A stretch of DNA of 64,000 nucleotides from Kiritimatiellia bacterium. Its GTDB lineage: Bacteria > Verrucomicrobiota > Kiritimatiellia > RFP12 > UBA1067. The notes beneath the pieces were generated by a model. The model did not search any database. It was not told the origin of the DNA and was given only the letters and a program-made list of their open reading frames with translations. The DNA lies in the NCBI GenBank assembly GCA_017454745.1, contig JAFTCL010000071.1, positions 1 to 64,000 of the forward strand, in the 5' to 3' direction. A program made the translations under genes and the position numbers. This document shows positions 41,301 through 48,994 of the stretch, piece after piece; position 1 is the first letter of the stretch; each line of letters starts with the position of its first letter.

Positions 41301-44028
41301 CAATTACGCGGGCGAAATCGGTGAGTTTCGCGTTTGGGACAGTGTGCTGCGGACGGATGCCGAACTCCTCGCCAAGCGAGACTTCGTGTCGCCGCTCACA
41401 AGCGGTCTCGCGTTCTATCTCCGTCCGATCTACGATTCCGAAGCCGCGCCGGAACAACTTATCGATGAAACGAACTCACTGACCGTATGGGAAATCGATG
41501 GAGGTGAATGGATCGTCGCAAACGAGAGTGGCATGTCCATAGAATTCGAAGACGAGGGGTTGAAACGGATCGACCGCTCGACCGTGACGGAACTTTCCTC
41601 GCTCGCCTCGATGATTCCCGACATCCAGAAACGGGTGGATCGGATGGACGCAGGGTTGAGTCCGCTCGGACTCTCCTCCGGAGCGATCCCGTTTGACCTG
41701 ACGCCTATCGCGCCCGGCGAGGATGGGCTCTCGCACTACGAGCAAATCCGCGAACGCGCCGGAACGGCACTGGCAAACGCCAAGAAACTTCTCGACAAGG
41801 CCCAGATCGAGGGAGGGCGCATAAGGATGATCCAGGAGTCGCAGTTCTCCCGCGAAAACCAGCTTGAAACGATGGAGCTGGAGACGAAGAACCGGCTGAT
41901 TGAATACTTCGGCTATCCCTACGAGGGGGACATCGGTCCGGGCGGAACCTATCCGCAGGGCTATGACGGCCCCGATCTTCTCAACTACGCATGGATGGAG
42001 CCACAGCGTTACGGGCTTTCTGCCAACGAGGACATCCAGTCGGTCGCCACGAACATCTACGTCCGTGACGGATCGAAATTCCGCGATGGCGGCACGATTT
42101 TGATCGGCAACTTCGGGTTGACAAACGATTTCATGACCATCTCGTACGAGAAGTCCGCGACCGGCATCATCCTGAAACCCGCCAACATCACCGGACGTCG
42201 CCGCGCGCAGGGGCAGATTCAGGAGAAGATGGGAGATCTTCTCAACGCCTACCGGAACTTGAAGAGCAGAATCATGCTCTGGGAGCTCGCGAACTCCAAC
42301 TTCGAGTATCAATATACCGTGGTCAACCGGAGCGCCGCCATCTACGCGGTCAAAAAAGCTCTCGACACGGTCAAATACGGTTACGATATGTACGCGTCCG
42401 CCATGGAGTCCGTCCTCAAAATCGGCATCAACAGCATGGAACACCTGCTGTCGATGGAGGCAGGCATGAAGCAGGGTATTCTGGAAGCGGCCCCGGAGAT
42501 AATCGGCGCGGGCATGACCGTCAATACCGATCCAAGCGCCATGGTCTCCGCAGCGATCGAACCGGTCTCACAGGCAACGCGAAATACCCTCGCCGGCACC
42601 CTCCTCGCCGCCAAGAACGAACTCGTCGCCCAGGACGCGATCGCGCAAACCCTCGATATAGCCGGCGAACTCCTTGACATCACAACGGATTTCATCGACA
42701 CCTACGCGGGTTACTACGACACCATCATCGGTGCGGCTGGCGAAGTTTTCGACGCCGCACGCGAGTGCAAGGACGCGTACGTAGAACTGATGGCCGCCGA
42801 AGCGGCGCTTGAGACGGTAGTCGCGGAAGCGGAGCGCATTATCGACGAGCGCACCCTAGCGCGGCAGCAGGCGGTGGACAACCTTACTAAGGCGCGTTAC
42901 AACGAAATGTTCTTCCGCCTGGCCCGCAACAACGCGCTCTCGCGCTATAACGCGCAATTCGAGCTTGCCCAGAAGTACACCTATCTCGCCGCGCAGGCGT
43001 ATGACTACGAGACAGGGCTTCTCTCCATCGACCGGGTGTCCGGAGAGCAATTCATGGCCCGTATCGTCGGCGCCAGAACAATCGGTGAGTTCGATGACGA
43101 CGGCGAGCCGATCGTCGCCTCCGACGCCGCGAAAGGCGACGGCGGCCTTGCGGCGATTCTCGCGGAGCTGGACGCCAACTGGCTCGTGCTCAAGCCTCGC
43201 CTCGGCATCAACAACCCGCAGCCATACGCAACATGGTTCTCGCTCCGGCATGATCTCTTCCGCATCTATGACGACGAAGCTGGCGACAAGGCGTGGCGGA
43301 CGGAACTGCGCAAGTATCTGGTCGAAGATCTGAATGCAGTCCCGGAGTTCCGGCACTACTGCCAGCCGCTTGCCGGTTCGACGGCGGAAAAAGAACCCGG
43401 ACTGGTGATTCCGTTTGGATCCGTAATCGCGCACGGTTACAACTTCTTCGGGCAAGAGCTGGTCGGCGGCGATTCCTCGTTGGACCCGACCTACTACGCG
43501 ACACACATCTCATCGGCCGGAATCCATTTCGAAGGATTTGATGACAGTGTCCTCGCCAAAACACCGAGCGTTTATCTCGTCCCCGTGGGCGAGGACCGGA
43601 TGCGCGCCGTCGGCGATCCAGAAACGGTGATATCGTGGAAGGTTGTCGATCAGACCATTCCCGCGCCCTACGCCATCGGCTCCGCAAAGCTGGATGATCC
43701 TGATTGGACACCGCTTTACGACGGCAATACGGGCGGGAACGACCTTGGCGCACGGATACGCAAGCACCCCTCGTTCCGCGTTTACTACGATGACGAGGGG
43801 AAGGAGCCGAGCGATGACGCGCTCGACTGCACCCGCCTTGTCGGGCGTTCGGCATGGAACACCCGCTGGCTGCTGATCATCCCGGCCGGGACACTCGGCG
43901 CAGACCGCGAAGAGGCCCTCTCCGCATTCATCAACGGCATCGACTCGGACCGCGACGGATGTCTGGACTTCCAAGGCGTGAGCGACATCAAGATCGGGTT
44001 GAAAACCTACTCGACTAGCGGGAACTAG
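35386..44028 (+). CDS. 2880-aa secreted LamG/helical giant protein, Tc-toxin-like in layout
   Basis: Starts at ATG 35386 inside the stop of the preceding gene. The signal peptide core FFILHSSFFILALPALA is encoded by a heptanucleotide repeat. Residues about 30-600 are beta-rich (APTIYISSNSSDNPWLVENN). A LamG/concanavalin-like domain spans about 620-770 (GGTVMFWVKADAEV ... WHHVAATFMPSGSLCVYVDG ... GEILMWNRALSAEEV). After another long mixed region, a second LamG-like part lies at about 1720-2020 (GEFRVWDSVLRTDAE). Residues about 2060-2560 are strongly helical (IQKRVDRMDAG, AAEAALETVVAEAERIIDER, AQKYTYLAAQAYDYETGL). The C-terminal part has VYLVPVGEDRMRAVG and SWKVVDQTIPAPYAIG and ends NGIDSDRDGCLDFQG. 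The order of beta domains, long helical shaft and C-terminal beta cap recalls Tc toxin A subunits; I cannot show homology by eye. Likely a secreted or surface-anchored machine. Confidence 0.85.
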   Translation: MKTTTRISRSFRFFILHSSFFILALPALAADTQTYVLGVPPAPTIYISSNSSDNPWLVENNAYPAMSVAATTGGVSRVEVLDQPQITLTSAEAGFPLERAKPDYYLADIIEPPEDVDWSATYTAFLALPDEERAAFIFDKDNHRLFAAQGGTVNFSWHLADGTVRLMTYSVSLACSGRPRRIYWTDYPYNSPGINLSGKFVKFFGSEEILTPRYGSVTNIAAGIQQVVTNKIVSGLSVDPATDVLYAYGQLQGQVVMAYYDTGTFERLLHVQAVEVCRPQVNRLTGEIGRALTPNGRAGYSQTGLRARPNYVQPSDNRGDWYYQHQGQYSYSPKHGNVYPLRPTKDCPWNMAVYWMETDEMEVDWPFELDQYECDWPADATVFVRGDVDGQETDATASAGRPIYVPTAYTATLMAYQEPEGHAHAVAMDGTFTTFGEGYSLLKLTADDNVWFLPIQSVLRSNTNYFTLAAEDIRVGYEVKMRGGSVAGTTPGFSPKCDPTSPGSIYEAVSAPVWNPDIYVAAKPYGAADVSTDIPETTADTNKYESVIFAVSARNTSDGERPTIEVWWNTTIQEDGMQEALTIPTLPQVYAIRWPDAGETPQIVLASQLGSASESIFSHNMGLYLSDTDSNVEIPPRKYFDENDGGTVMFWVKADAEVAADAPVAAILSDTLAPLASVSGDLVPLADPGVWHHVAATFMPSGSLCVYVDGVQKRLSGASVTSDDLAGDWTVGLGRISPTAAVTPGLTFGEILMWNRALSAEEVGIERLKTHTGPENHLTGCYSFIDMKDLAVTGTDRRTFTDKVLGTVCSAYKCLAEENGPPALGTGLIVPDSGRIPKVYVQNDSVKDGYNPNEEHAIVRTTSDGAYEAWALRTDLNSDDSSAPGVLVEYVKDGRKTMQWFDVVVTNSVYPELAAACVAGKAFPGPHPIDFFDDPWCPEDSWDEPVSSAPAFRDRKGQLWARAAGTATMRLYYRMQDGFAFPSIDQANWPSIGTAIPWLALLGGDPTSSSVLTAKPAPWVWRVTWPDEVPEMEIGRTLTLSSSGLPEVWNGKSVGVVWPATDAERDATAVLFDPTVAQTSGFPKSTYQTIADAIADLGIKQGAGGNGTLRKGRWTFDGLPPSISKRFYLDTTADITQCLKLEGEMEDNSAGVSLLHVNVLNKEERDILSSLLDNTASPAGKAAWRTAIAALATSCVKPSPHTTVSTVEDRINYTPRDHYALFTMGATNYITLIENDTTNALMNVAAGDPISMHLVKVVPKYYTGPVVTREDPINLLSQQLSVIYGEAFAGEPEQYVFEWKKCRPHADGSVPTDFEDEYTAKFDLTAGLTRFVIGGQGDTLANMVNTYYAVRYRAASESSPAYAAMGDRWSDWSEPALAEGWVQRVLNNVTPFAQRMRDLVENEAETPVSMIRQAGKPYEGDVALNQDNLTSVGLIQLYETILSKAESMSLQMEIDDPDANKQLQLAVTRLADLYNVLGDEAWTDALNPTIGFGSNFDNTEMTGFELDYGALSTSLFAFDNQVPTLLDEELALLRGRSGDNAPSTHISPYYNRLVWNFTKGLTAGEVAYAVNYDISGNNKGIIDENDAADMFPQGHGDAYGHYLSALSGYYRLLRNPYFTWGEPAMGEMVVADAVLNVDYYDEAQFAKAAYNVAKVAAETVDRTARKAYRDNGGETGAGYLDSDKTRNFGYGEWASRGGYGALCNWAVGNALLSEQPKSGKYWRYRFANADDGIWRFAADTDDEAYARLDADGNWTIEFQLVPAAERPEDAEEDENANALLIIGETDAISFELTDGNTLAFSRMNVEMETVTNTVYHYTYTNVAESAASDAQAALTVTNGTKILECVFFGTNNIPTALPLGYNMTEQLAEGTDTVPAAPEWDGWLCTKWQDVETGEFIPFVYQSEAPKHGTSDDGIETFEIGQVAANGNTLVALRSNGGVPTVTLFDASGAKIAEKAVGGALELETWYVQLGGNYAGEIGEFRVWDSVLRTDAELLAKRDFVSPLTSGLAFYLRPIYDSEAAPEQLIDETNSLTVWEIDGGEWIVANESGMSIEFEDEGLKRIDRSTVTELSSLASMIPDIQKRVDRMDAGLSPLGLSSGAIPFDLTPIAPGEDGLSHYEQIRERAGTALANAKKLLDKAQIEGGRIRMIQESQFSRENQLETMELETKNRLIEYFGYPYEGDIGPGGTYPQGYDGPDLLNYAWMEPQRYGLSANEDIQSVATNIYVRDGSKFRDGGTILIGNFGLTNDFMTISYEKSATGIILKPANITGRRRAQGQIQEKMGDLLNAYRNLKSRIMLWELANSNFEYQYTVVNRSAAIYAVKKALDTVKYGYDMYASAMESVLKIGINSMEHLLSMEAGMKQGILEAAPEIIGAGMTVNTDPSAMVSAAIEPVSQATRNTLAGTLLAAKNELVAQDAIAQTLDIAGELLDITTDFIDTYAGYYDTIIGAAGEVFDAARECKDAYVELMAAEAALETVVAEAERIIDERTLARQQAVDNLTKARYNEMFFRLARNNALSRYNAQFELAQKYTYLAAQAYDYETGLLSIDRVSGEQFMARIVGARTIGEFDDDGEPIVASDAAKGDGGLAAILAELDANWLVLKPRLGINNPQPYATWFSLRHDLFRIYDDEAGDKAWRTELRKYLVEDLNAVPEFRHYCQPLAGSTAEKEPGLVIPFGSVIAHGYNFFGQELVGGDSSLDPTYYATHISSAGIHFEGFDDSVLAKTPSVYLVPVGEDRMRAVGDPETVISWKVVDQTIPAPYAIGSAKLDDPDWTPLYDGNTGGNDLGARIRKHPSFRVYYDDEGKEPSDDALDCTRLVGRSAWNTRWLLIIPAGTLGADREEALSAFINGIDSDRDGCLDFQGVSDIKIGLKTYSTSGN
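35421..35455. repeat. Heptanucleotide repeat encoding a signal-peptide core
   Basis: Five 7-bp units (ATTCTTC x3, ATTCTTT, ATTTTGG). In frame they give FFILHSSFFIL, a seven-residue period that forms the hydrophobic core of the giant protein's signal peptide. Confidence 0.85.
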
Positions 44029-44082
44029 AAATGAAGAACGAAAATGATTAATGTGGCAGTAACGAAAAAAGGAGCGTACAGA

Positions 44083-45030
44083 ATGAGACACTATAACCAG
44101 ACCACTTGTAAGAACGTACGGGAGATGGGAAATGCAAGACATGAGACACGGTGTTCATGCCTTATTGTCACTTTCCTCATCTCTTCATTTTTCGTTTTCC
44201 ACTCTTCATTCTCATCAGCCACGACTCCTGCGGCCGTCACTCCCTACACCTTCCTTGGACGAGTGATGGACGCACGGCATGTCGGATTCGACACCAATCG
44301 CGTTGCAAAGATCGCGGCGGCCGACGCGGCGGGGAAACTGCTTGCAGAAACAAAAACCTTCTACCGGCCAAACGCGAGAATGAATTACGTACTCGACATT
44401 CCAATGGCTACAAGCGCGGCGGAAGGCTTCGCGGTACAAAACACCCTTTTACAGGTATGGGCGACTGACGACGTCGGGAAAGTCTGGAGCGGCGTGATCG
44501 CCAACGCCTACGCCGGTGCGCCCGGTGCGGTGCGTGAGGTCGATATCGTACTTGGCGTCGATGACAACGGCGACGGGATCGACGACACGCTCTATCTTCA
44601 GCTCATGGCCCAGTGGGAGGCAAGCGATTACTGGAAACGCGGCGAGACTTTCGATCCGAACAAGGATTATGACGGTGACGGCGTATCGACAATAAACGAA
44701 GCACTGGCGGGAACCGATCCGTTCAATGCCAGGGATGTGCTGACTATAACCGCCATCACCCAGCTTGGTTCTGTCGGTACGAAGAACGAAACGGCGGACG
44801 AGACCAAACCGGTCGCCTTATCGTTCACCGCGTTCGGCGGCCACACCTACACGGTGGAAGAGGCGACCGATCTGATGAAAAAGGACTGGAAGGTGCGCGA
44901 ATTCCAAATCGAATCCGGGGAATTGGTTGACACCGTATCCCTTCCTTCCAACGCGCGGCGGACCACCTACACTGTTTATCTGCTTCCCGCCACGTCCACC
45001 AACGCCTTTTTCCGCATCAAGTCAAAGTAA
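44083..45030 (+). CDS. Secreted protein with calcium-type repeats, last gene of the operon
   Basis: 315 aa from ATG 44083 (AAGGAG nine bases upstream), 55 bp after the giant gene. An N-terminal hydrophobic segment (CLIVTFLISSFFVFHSSFSS) is partly encoded by a heptanucleotide-repeat-like stretch. A beta domain follows (YTFLGRVMDARHVGFDTNRV). Calcium-binding loops of the thrombospondin type 3 or dockerin kind come next: GVDDNGDGIDDTLYLQ and DYDGDGVSTINEALAGTDPF. A C-terminal beta domain (TYTVEEATDLMKKDWKVREF ... NAFFRIKSK) ends the protein. The giant protein ends with a related Asp-rich loop (DSDRDGCLDFQG). Probable secreted partner or anchor of the giant protein. Confidence 0.75.
   Translation: MRHYNQTTCKNVREMGNARHETRCSCLIVTFLISSFFVFHSSFSSATTPAAVTPYTFLGRVMDARHVGFDTNRVAKIAAADAAGKLLAETKTFYRPNARMNYVLDIPMATSAAEGFAVQNTLLQVWATDDVGKVWSGVIANAYAGAPGAVREVDIVLGVDDNGDGIDDTLYLQLMAQWEASDYWKRGETFDPNKDYDGDGVSTINEALAGTDPFNARDVLTITAITQLGSVGTKNETADETKPVALSFTAFGGHTYTVEEATDLMKKDWKVREFQIESGELVDTVSLPSNARRTTYTVYLLPATSTNAFFRIKSK
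44171..44213. repeat. Degenerate heptanucleotide repeat inside a signal-peptide region
   Basis: About six 7-bp units (CTTTCCT, CATCTCT, TCATTTT, TCGTTTT, CCACTCT, TCATTCT). They encode FLISSFFVFHSSF, similar to the FFILHSSFFIL of the giant protein. Confidence 0.6.
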
Positions 45031-45037
45031 GCGCATA

Positions 45038-46063
45038 TCAAGACGCACCGCGCTCGAAACGCACGTCAAGAAACGCCCCGCTCGCATTGATGTCAGTGCA
45101 AAGCTGAACGACACCGTTCTCTTCCGCCTGCATTGGGCAATGCACATGCCCGGCAAAAACCCCGACCATATTCGGGGCCGAAAAAACCGCGTCCCTAAAT
45201 GCGCGAGTTATTTCCGTATGTCCGGTTTTGGGCCACCGCGGGCGGCGTTCGACTTGCCAACCGTGATCACTGTCCCAGCCCCAGCTTGGATCGCCCACTT
45301 CAGCCACCCCGGGCGGATACCCGCAGACGTACAGCGGGATATGCATGAATAAGGCGAGAGGCTCTCCGGAAGCGATCTGTTCCCGCAAGAAGGCGAGTTG
45401 TTCAGGAAGAATTTCCCAAGTAGAATCGTCAATCATTACCATCCGCACCCCTTTAACCTTCCGCATCGCGTAAAGCGGGTTTGCGCCTTGATATAACGGG
45501 CCGAGCCTTTTGGGAGCCCATTCATCGCGGAGATCCTTTAGCGAGCCCGGCAATCCCTCGTAATGCCAATCGTGGTTTCCCGAAATATACATCCAATTCA
45601 ATCCTGACTTTTTCAGTTTGTCAGTCACATAATCCACCCCGGCCTCGCTCGGAAAACTCACGATATCACCGACCAACGCCAGAAAATCAACCTTGGCTTT
45701 CTGCGCGGTCTCCAGCGCCTCATCGAAACCGGCCGGGGAAATAATCTCTTTACCCGTCCGCCAATGCCGCATCTTACGGTAAGGTGTGCTCATCCGACCG
45801 GAATAGCTTTTCCACGTCTCGCCCCGCTCATCATCCAACGTAAGATGAGCATCTCCGATTACCATCATGCGGACAGATTCTTGAACGAGCGAATGGGTAA
45901 ACGCGTACCGGTTTCTCGTTCCGGCAAAAGTCCGTTTTACGCGAACATCCGGCTTTGTCTGGCCTTCTCCCCGTGCGCAAAACGCCATTCCCCCGAATCC
46001 GGCCGCCGCCGTTCCAAGCAACCAATTCCGGCGAGTCATTCCAGCATCGCTTTCTCGCTTCAT
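45038..46063 (-). CDS. Tat-exported metallophosphoesterase
   Basis: 341 aa, ATG 46063 with AAGGA upstream. The Tat signal is clear: TRRNWLLGTAAAGFGGMAFC. The calcineurin-like metal-binding motifs are present: VIGDAHLTLDD (D-x-H), LVGDIVSFPSE (GD), ISGNHDWHYE (GNHD), LFMHIPLYVCG and GHVHCPMQAE (GHxH). So it should bind two metal ions and hydrolyse a phosphoester outside the cytoplasm. Conserved neighbours on the same strand are a TIM-barrel hydrolase and a Gfo/Idh/MocA oxidoreductase, suggesting a carbohydrate-phosphate catabolic operon. It is convergent with the giant-protein operon (7-bp gap). Confidence 0.9.
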   Translation of the reverse strand: MKRESDAGMTRRNWLLGTAAAGFGGMAFCARGEGQTKPDVRVKRTFAGTRNRYAFTHSLVQESVRMMVIGDAHLTLDDERGETWKSYSGRMSTPYRKMRHWRTGKEIISPAGFDEALETAQKAKVDFLALVGDIVSFPSEAGVDYVTDKLKKSGLNWMYISGNHDWHYEGLPGSLKDLRDEWAPKRLGPLYQGANPLYAMRKVKGVRMVMIDDSTWEILPEQLAFLREQIASGEPLALFMHIPLYVCGYPPGVAEVGDPSWGWDSDHGWQVERRPRWPKTGHTEITRAFRDAVFSAPNMVGVFAGHVHCPMQAEENGVVQLCTDINASGAFLDVRFERGAS

Positions 46064-46084
46064 GGCAAATTCCTTTCCGTTGAA

Positions 46085-47392
46085 TTATTTAAGACGCAGC
46101 AACACGCCTGTGCCGCGGTTAAGCTCAAGATTGAAGGTCTTTCCAACCGGAGTCCATTCGCGGGTTAACGGATTGAACCGTTCGGTTTCCGTTGGCGACG
46201 TCACCTTAAGCGAACGCTCGTTACGATAATCCATGTTCACCACCATCAGATGGGTCGAGGCTCCGCTCTTCTCAAACCGAGAAACCATCACCGTGTCGGT
46301 AAGCTCCTTGCCCGGCTGAAGTTCGGTAATTGGCGCTTCCGGCGTGATTTTCAGTAACGCCTGTTCGCACCAAGGGGTTGACCCGGGCGCATGCGCCCCC
46401 TGAAGATACGCCCCGACGAACCGCATCGGCGCAAGCTCTTTGGCAATCGCGACAAATTCGCGGTTAAGCGTCTTCAGCACCTCAAACTTGGCATCCGGCT
46501 CGCCTTCCAAAGAAACGATGGATCCGCTATGCCCTTGACGGCAATACACGTAGTAGTATATGCCGCGAGCTCCATAGGCGGCCGTAGTATAGACGAGATA
46601 CCGCATCTCATCCGGACCGGGTATCCGGGGCGCACTGGGCGACGCCGCCGCCCCCGGCCGCCATGTGCATGCCTGTACTCCATTCCAAAACGGCACCCCT
46701 TGGGCACTGGCGCTCTGGCGGATAATACCGAGATTCAGCAGGTAATTCGGCGAGTCGCCGCCATTCTGCAGCTGATAGTGGTCATAGGTAATAAACTCGG
46801 GTCGGAACACCTCCCCGAAGAGGCGCACATGCTCCCAATAAGCGCGGATGATCTCCCCCTCGACGCCGAGCTGTTTGTTGTTGGCATAGGTCGGCAGCAG
46901 GTTGACCCAAACCGCGTGGTTGGGATCGCGTCTCCCGATCCATTCTTTGATATGCGCCAGCTCGGCAAACTTTTCCGCCGGCGGCTCGTCGAAGAGCGAA
47001 TAGACATAAAGCGCGGGATGGTTCTTTACCCGGTCAACCAATTCCCCGACCACTTTCGCCACCTCGGCATCGTCAATCTGGCTTAACTTCCCATGCAAAC
47101 TCCCCCACGGCCGATAAATCACGCGCATTCCGTATTTGGCCGCGATATCCAGCTCTTCTGGAGTTGTCGCCCAAACGGTGTTGAACCCGCCATCTTTCAT
47201 CTGGGCGAGCCAAGTCTCGGTTAACGCGCAATTGCCCGGATATCCCGGTCCGGCCCAGTAAGTCGTTACCGGTTCGCCCGGATCCCACGCCGCAAAAAGC
47301 TTGAGCGACAAAAGACCGCTCACTGCTAATAATCCCAGTCGACTGCCGATGAAAGTCCCATGTCCAAGACTTACCAATTTTGCTGTTCTCAT
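46085..47392 (-). CDS. Secreted TIM-barrel glycoside hydrolase-like protein
   Basis: 435 aa; a signal or anchor sequence (LGLLAVSGLLSLKLFAA) precedes a (beta/alpha)8-type region: GGFNTVWATTPEELDIAAKYGMR is cut here to its start GGFNTVWATTPEEL, then RVIYRPWGSLHGK, HPALYVYSLFDEPP, HAVWVNLLP, FITYDHYQLQNGG and YGARGIYYYVYCRQG. DEPP at the end of strand 4 is where the acid/base Glu of GH-A clan enzymes sits. A C-terminal beta domain (MVVNMDYRNERSLKV ... ELNRGTGVLLRLK) resembles the domain after GH42-like barrels. Substrate unknown. AAAGGAT precedes the start; the gene lies 24 bp after the oxidoreductase gene and 21 bp before the phosphoesterase gene. Confidence 0.7.
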   Translation of the reverse strand: MRTAKLVSLGHGTFIGSRLGLLAVSGLLSLKLFAAWDPGEPVTTYWAGPGYPGNCALTETWLAQMKDGGFNTVWATTPEELDIAAKYGMRVIYRPWGSLHGKLSQIDDAEVAKVVGELVDRVKNHPALYVYSLFDEPPAEKFAELAHIKEWIGRRDPNHAVWVNLLPTYANNKQLGVEGEIIRAYWEHVRLFGEVFRPEFITYDHYQLQNGGDSPNYLLNLGIIRQSASAQGVPFWNGVQACTWRPGAAASPSAPRIPGPDEMRYLVYTTAAYGARGIYYYVYCRQGHSGSIVSLEGEPDAKFEVLKTLNREFVAIAKELAPMRFVGAYLQGAHAPGSTPWCEQALLKITPEAPITELQPGKELTDTVMVSRFEKSGASTHLMVVNMDYRNERSLKVTSPTETERFNPLTREWTPVGKTFNLELNRGTGVLLRLK

Positions 47393-47415
47393 AGCATCCT
47401 TTCTGTGTGATTTGG

Positions 47416-48825
47416 TTAAACGCGTACCGCTACTTTGCGTCCGGTGAGGCGGCTCTCCTCACATGCGAACCCAATCAGATGACTCTCAAGGCTCGCCTCC
47501 AAAGTAGAGGTGAGCGCCGATGGGTCACGAGTATCGACCGCGACCAGAAAATCGCGCATCAAACGCAGGTCTCCGCCGCCGTGACCAGACAACTCATAGC
47601 CCGGCACATCCTGCACCTTCATGTTCCAGTCCCAATACTTGCCGGTCGCAAGTTCGGTGAAACGGAATCCGATCCCGCCGCCCTCAAGCATCCCTTTTGT
47701 GCCGATCACCCGCGTCCGGCGCTGTCCGACCGGAGACAACGCCTCATAGGAAAAGGCCACCGAGACACCGTTTTCAAAACGAAGCGCGGCCGCGTATTGT
47801 TCCGGCTGATCGTTGTCGCAAGCGAACACGCAACGGCAATAGGGCGATGCGCGGAGTTTTTCCATCATCTGCTCTTCCGTCGCATTTGGCGGCGGGTCAA
47901 GCGGTGCCGTCCATGACCGGTTTTTCACATAGATGCGGATTGATGAATACGGGCAGTTCTTCTCGTGCGGACAGCCATCGGTGCAACGCGCGGGTGCGCC
48001 TTCAGGATGATTCTTTGCAATGAAGTAGCGTTGTTCCCCCTCGGCACTGGCATGGGTGCAGCGTTTGCCGATGAACCACCGAATGATGTCCAAGTCATGG
48101 CAGCACTTCGAAAGAATCATCGGCGTAGCGATCTTAGAGTTGCGCCAATTGCCGCGCACGTAAGAATGGGAAGTGTGTATCTTGTCCACTAGCTCCGTGT
48201 GCTGGATGGACATGATTTCGCCGATGAGCCCACGGTCGATCGCTGACTTCATCGCCACATAGTACGGCGCATAGCGAAGCACATGGCCCAGTCCGACGAT
48301 CCGCCCGGTCTCACGCTGCTTCGCGAGCAAATCGCGGCACTCCTTCTCCGTTTGCGCCATCGGCTTTTCAACCAGCATGTCATATCCCTGATCCATCCCC
48401 TTCATCGCCGCGTCGTAGTGGAGGTGATCAGGAAGAGTCACCAGCAGAATATCCGCCAGTTTCCCATTCTCGCCAGCCTTCAGCAGGTCACGGTAATCGT
48501 TGAACCGGCGCTCGGCGGGAATACCCCACTGGTCGCCCATCCGGTCACGCCGATATGGATTGATATCGGCGACCGCGACCACCTTCATCGTTCCAGGGAA
48601 CTTCTTGCCGTAAGCAGGATAGACATTGCCGCGCGATCCCGCGCCAACCACCGCAACCGTCAGCTCGCGCGATGTCTTAATCGCCAGCGGCTTGACCGGA
48701 TACCGAAGCGGATTGTCATCCGGCGGTACGGGCGGCTTGTTCGCGGTCGCGGTCTGCTGCGCCGCCGCCACCGTAGGCATCGCCGCCCAAAAGGCGGTAT
48801 TCATCATAAATTCACGTCTGTTCAT
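47416..48825 (-). CDS. Exported Gfo/Idh/MocA-family oxidoreductase
   Basis: 469 aa from ATG 48825 (AGGAG eight bases upstream). The N-terminus NRREFMMNTAFWAAMPTVAA is a Tat-type signal. The Rossmann domain reads AVVGAGSRGNVYP, VVAVADINPYRRD, ILLVTLPDHLHYDAA and the catalytic-type EKPMAQTEKEC; the C-terminal domain has LSKCCHDLDIIRWFIG. A cysteine cluster (DGCPHEKNCPY) is an unusual insert. Such Tat-exported members are common in PVC and Bacteroidetes and act on sugars, for example as glycosidases using NAD as a bound cofactor. First gene of a three-gene run. Confidence 0.88.
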   Translation of the reverse strand: MNRREFMMNTAFWAAMPTVAAAQQTATANKPPVPPDDNPLRYPVKPLAIKTSRELTVAVVGAGSRGNVYPAYGKKFPGTMKVVAVADINPYRRDRMGDQWGIPAERRFNDYRDLLKAGENGKLADILLVTLPDHLHYDAAMKGMDQGYDMLVEKPMAQTEKECRDLLAKQRETGRIVGLGHVLRYAPYYVAMKSAIDRGLIGEIMSIQHTELVDKIHTSHSYVRGNWRNSKIATPMILSKCCHDLDIIRWFIGKRCTHASAEGEQRYFIAKNHPEGAPARCTDGCPHEKNCPYSSIRIYVKNRSWTAPLDPPPNATEEQMMEKLRASPYCRCVFACDNDQPEQYAAALRFENGVSVAFSYEALSPVGQRRTRVIGTKGMLEGGGIGFRFTELATGKYWDWNMKVQDVPGYELSGHGGGDLRLMRDFLVAVDTRDPSALTSTLEASLESHLIGFACEESRLTGRKVAVRV

Positions 48826-48865
48826 CACTCACTCTCCTTGCCTATAACTTGCAGTCAAACCACAA

Positions 48866-48914
48866 GACTTCGGACTTCAGACATCAGACTTCCGTACTCC
48901 GCTTCCCAACCCTC
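48866..48914. repeat. Heptanucleotide tandem repeat
   Basis: Seven 7-bp units: GACTTCG, GACTTCA, GACATCA, GACTTCC, GTACTCC, GCTTCCC, AACCCTC, in the gap between the GH20 and oxidoreductase genes. Confidence 0.75.
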
Positions 48915-48966
48915 AACAGCCTCCGCCCCACGTTACCCTCATTTACATTCCCGTGCGAAGCGCGGC

Positions 48967-48994
48967 CACTCGTCACTCGTATATCGTCACTCAT
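48967..48994. repeat. Heptanucleotide tandem repeat at the GH20 gene end
   Basis: Four units: CACTCGT, CACTCGT, ATATCGT, CACTCAT. Reverse complement of the GAGTGAC family at 11253-11294; it touches the GH20 stop codon. Confidence 0.75.
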
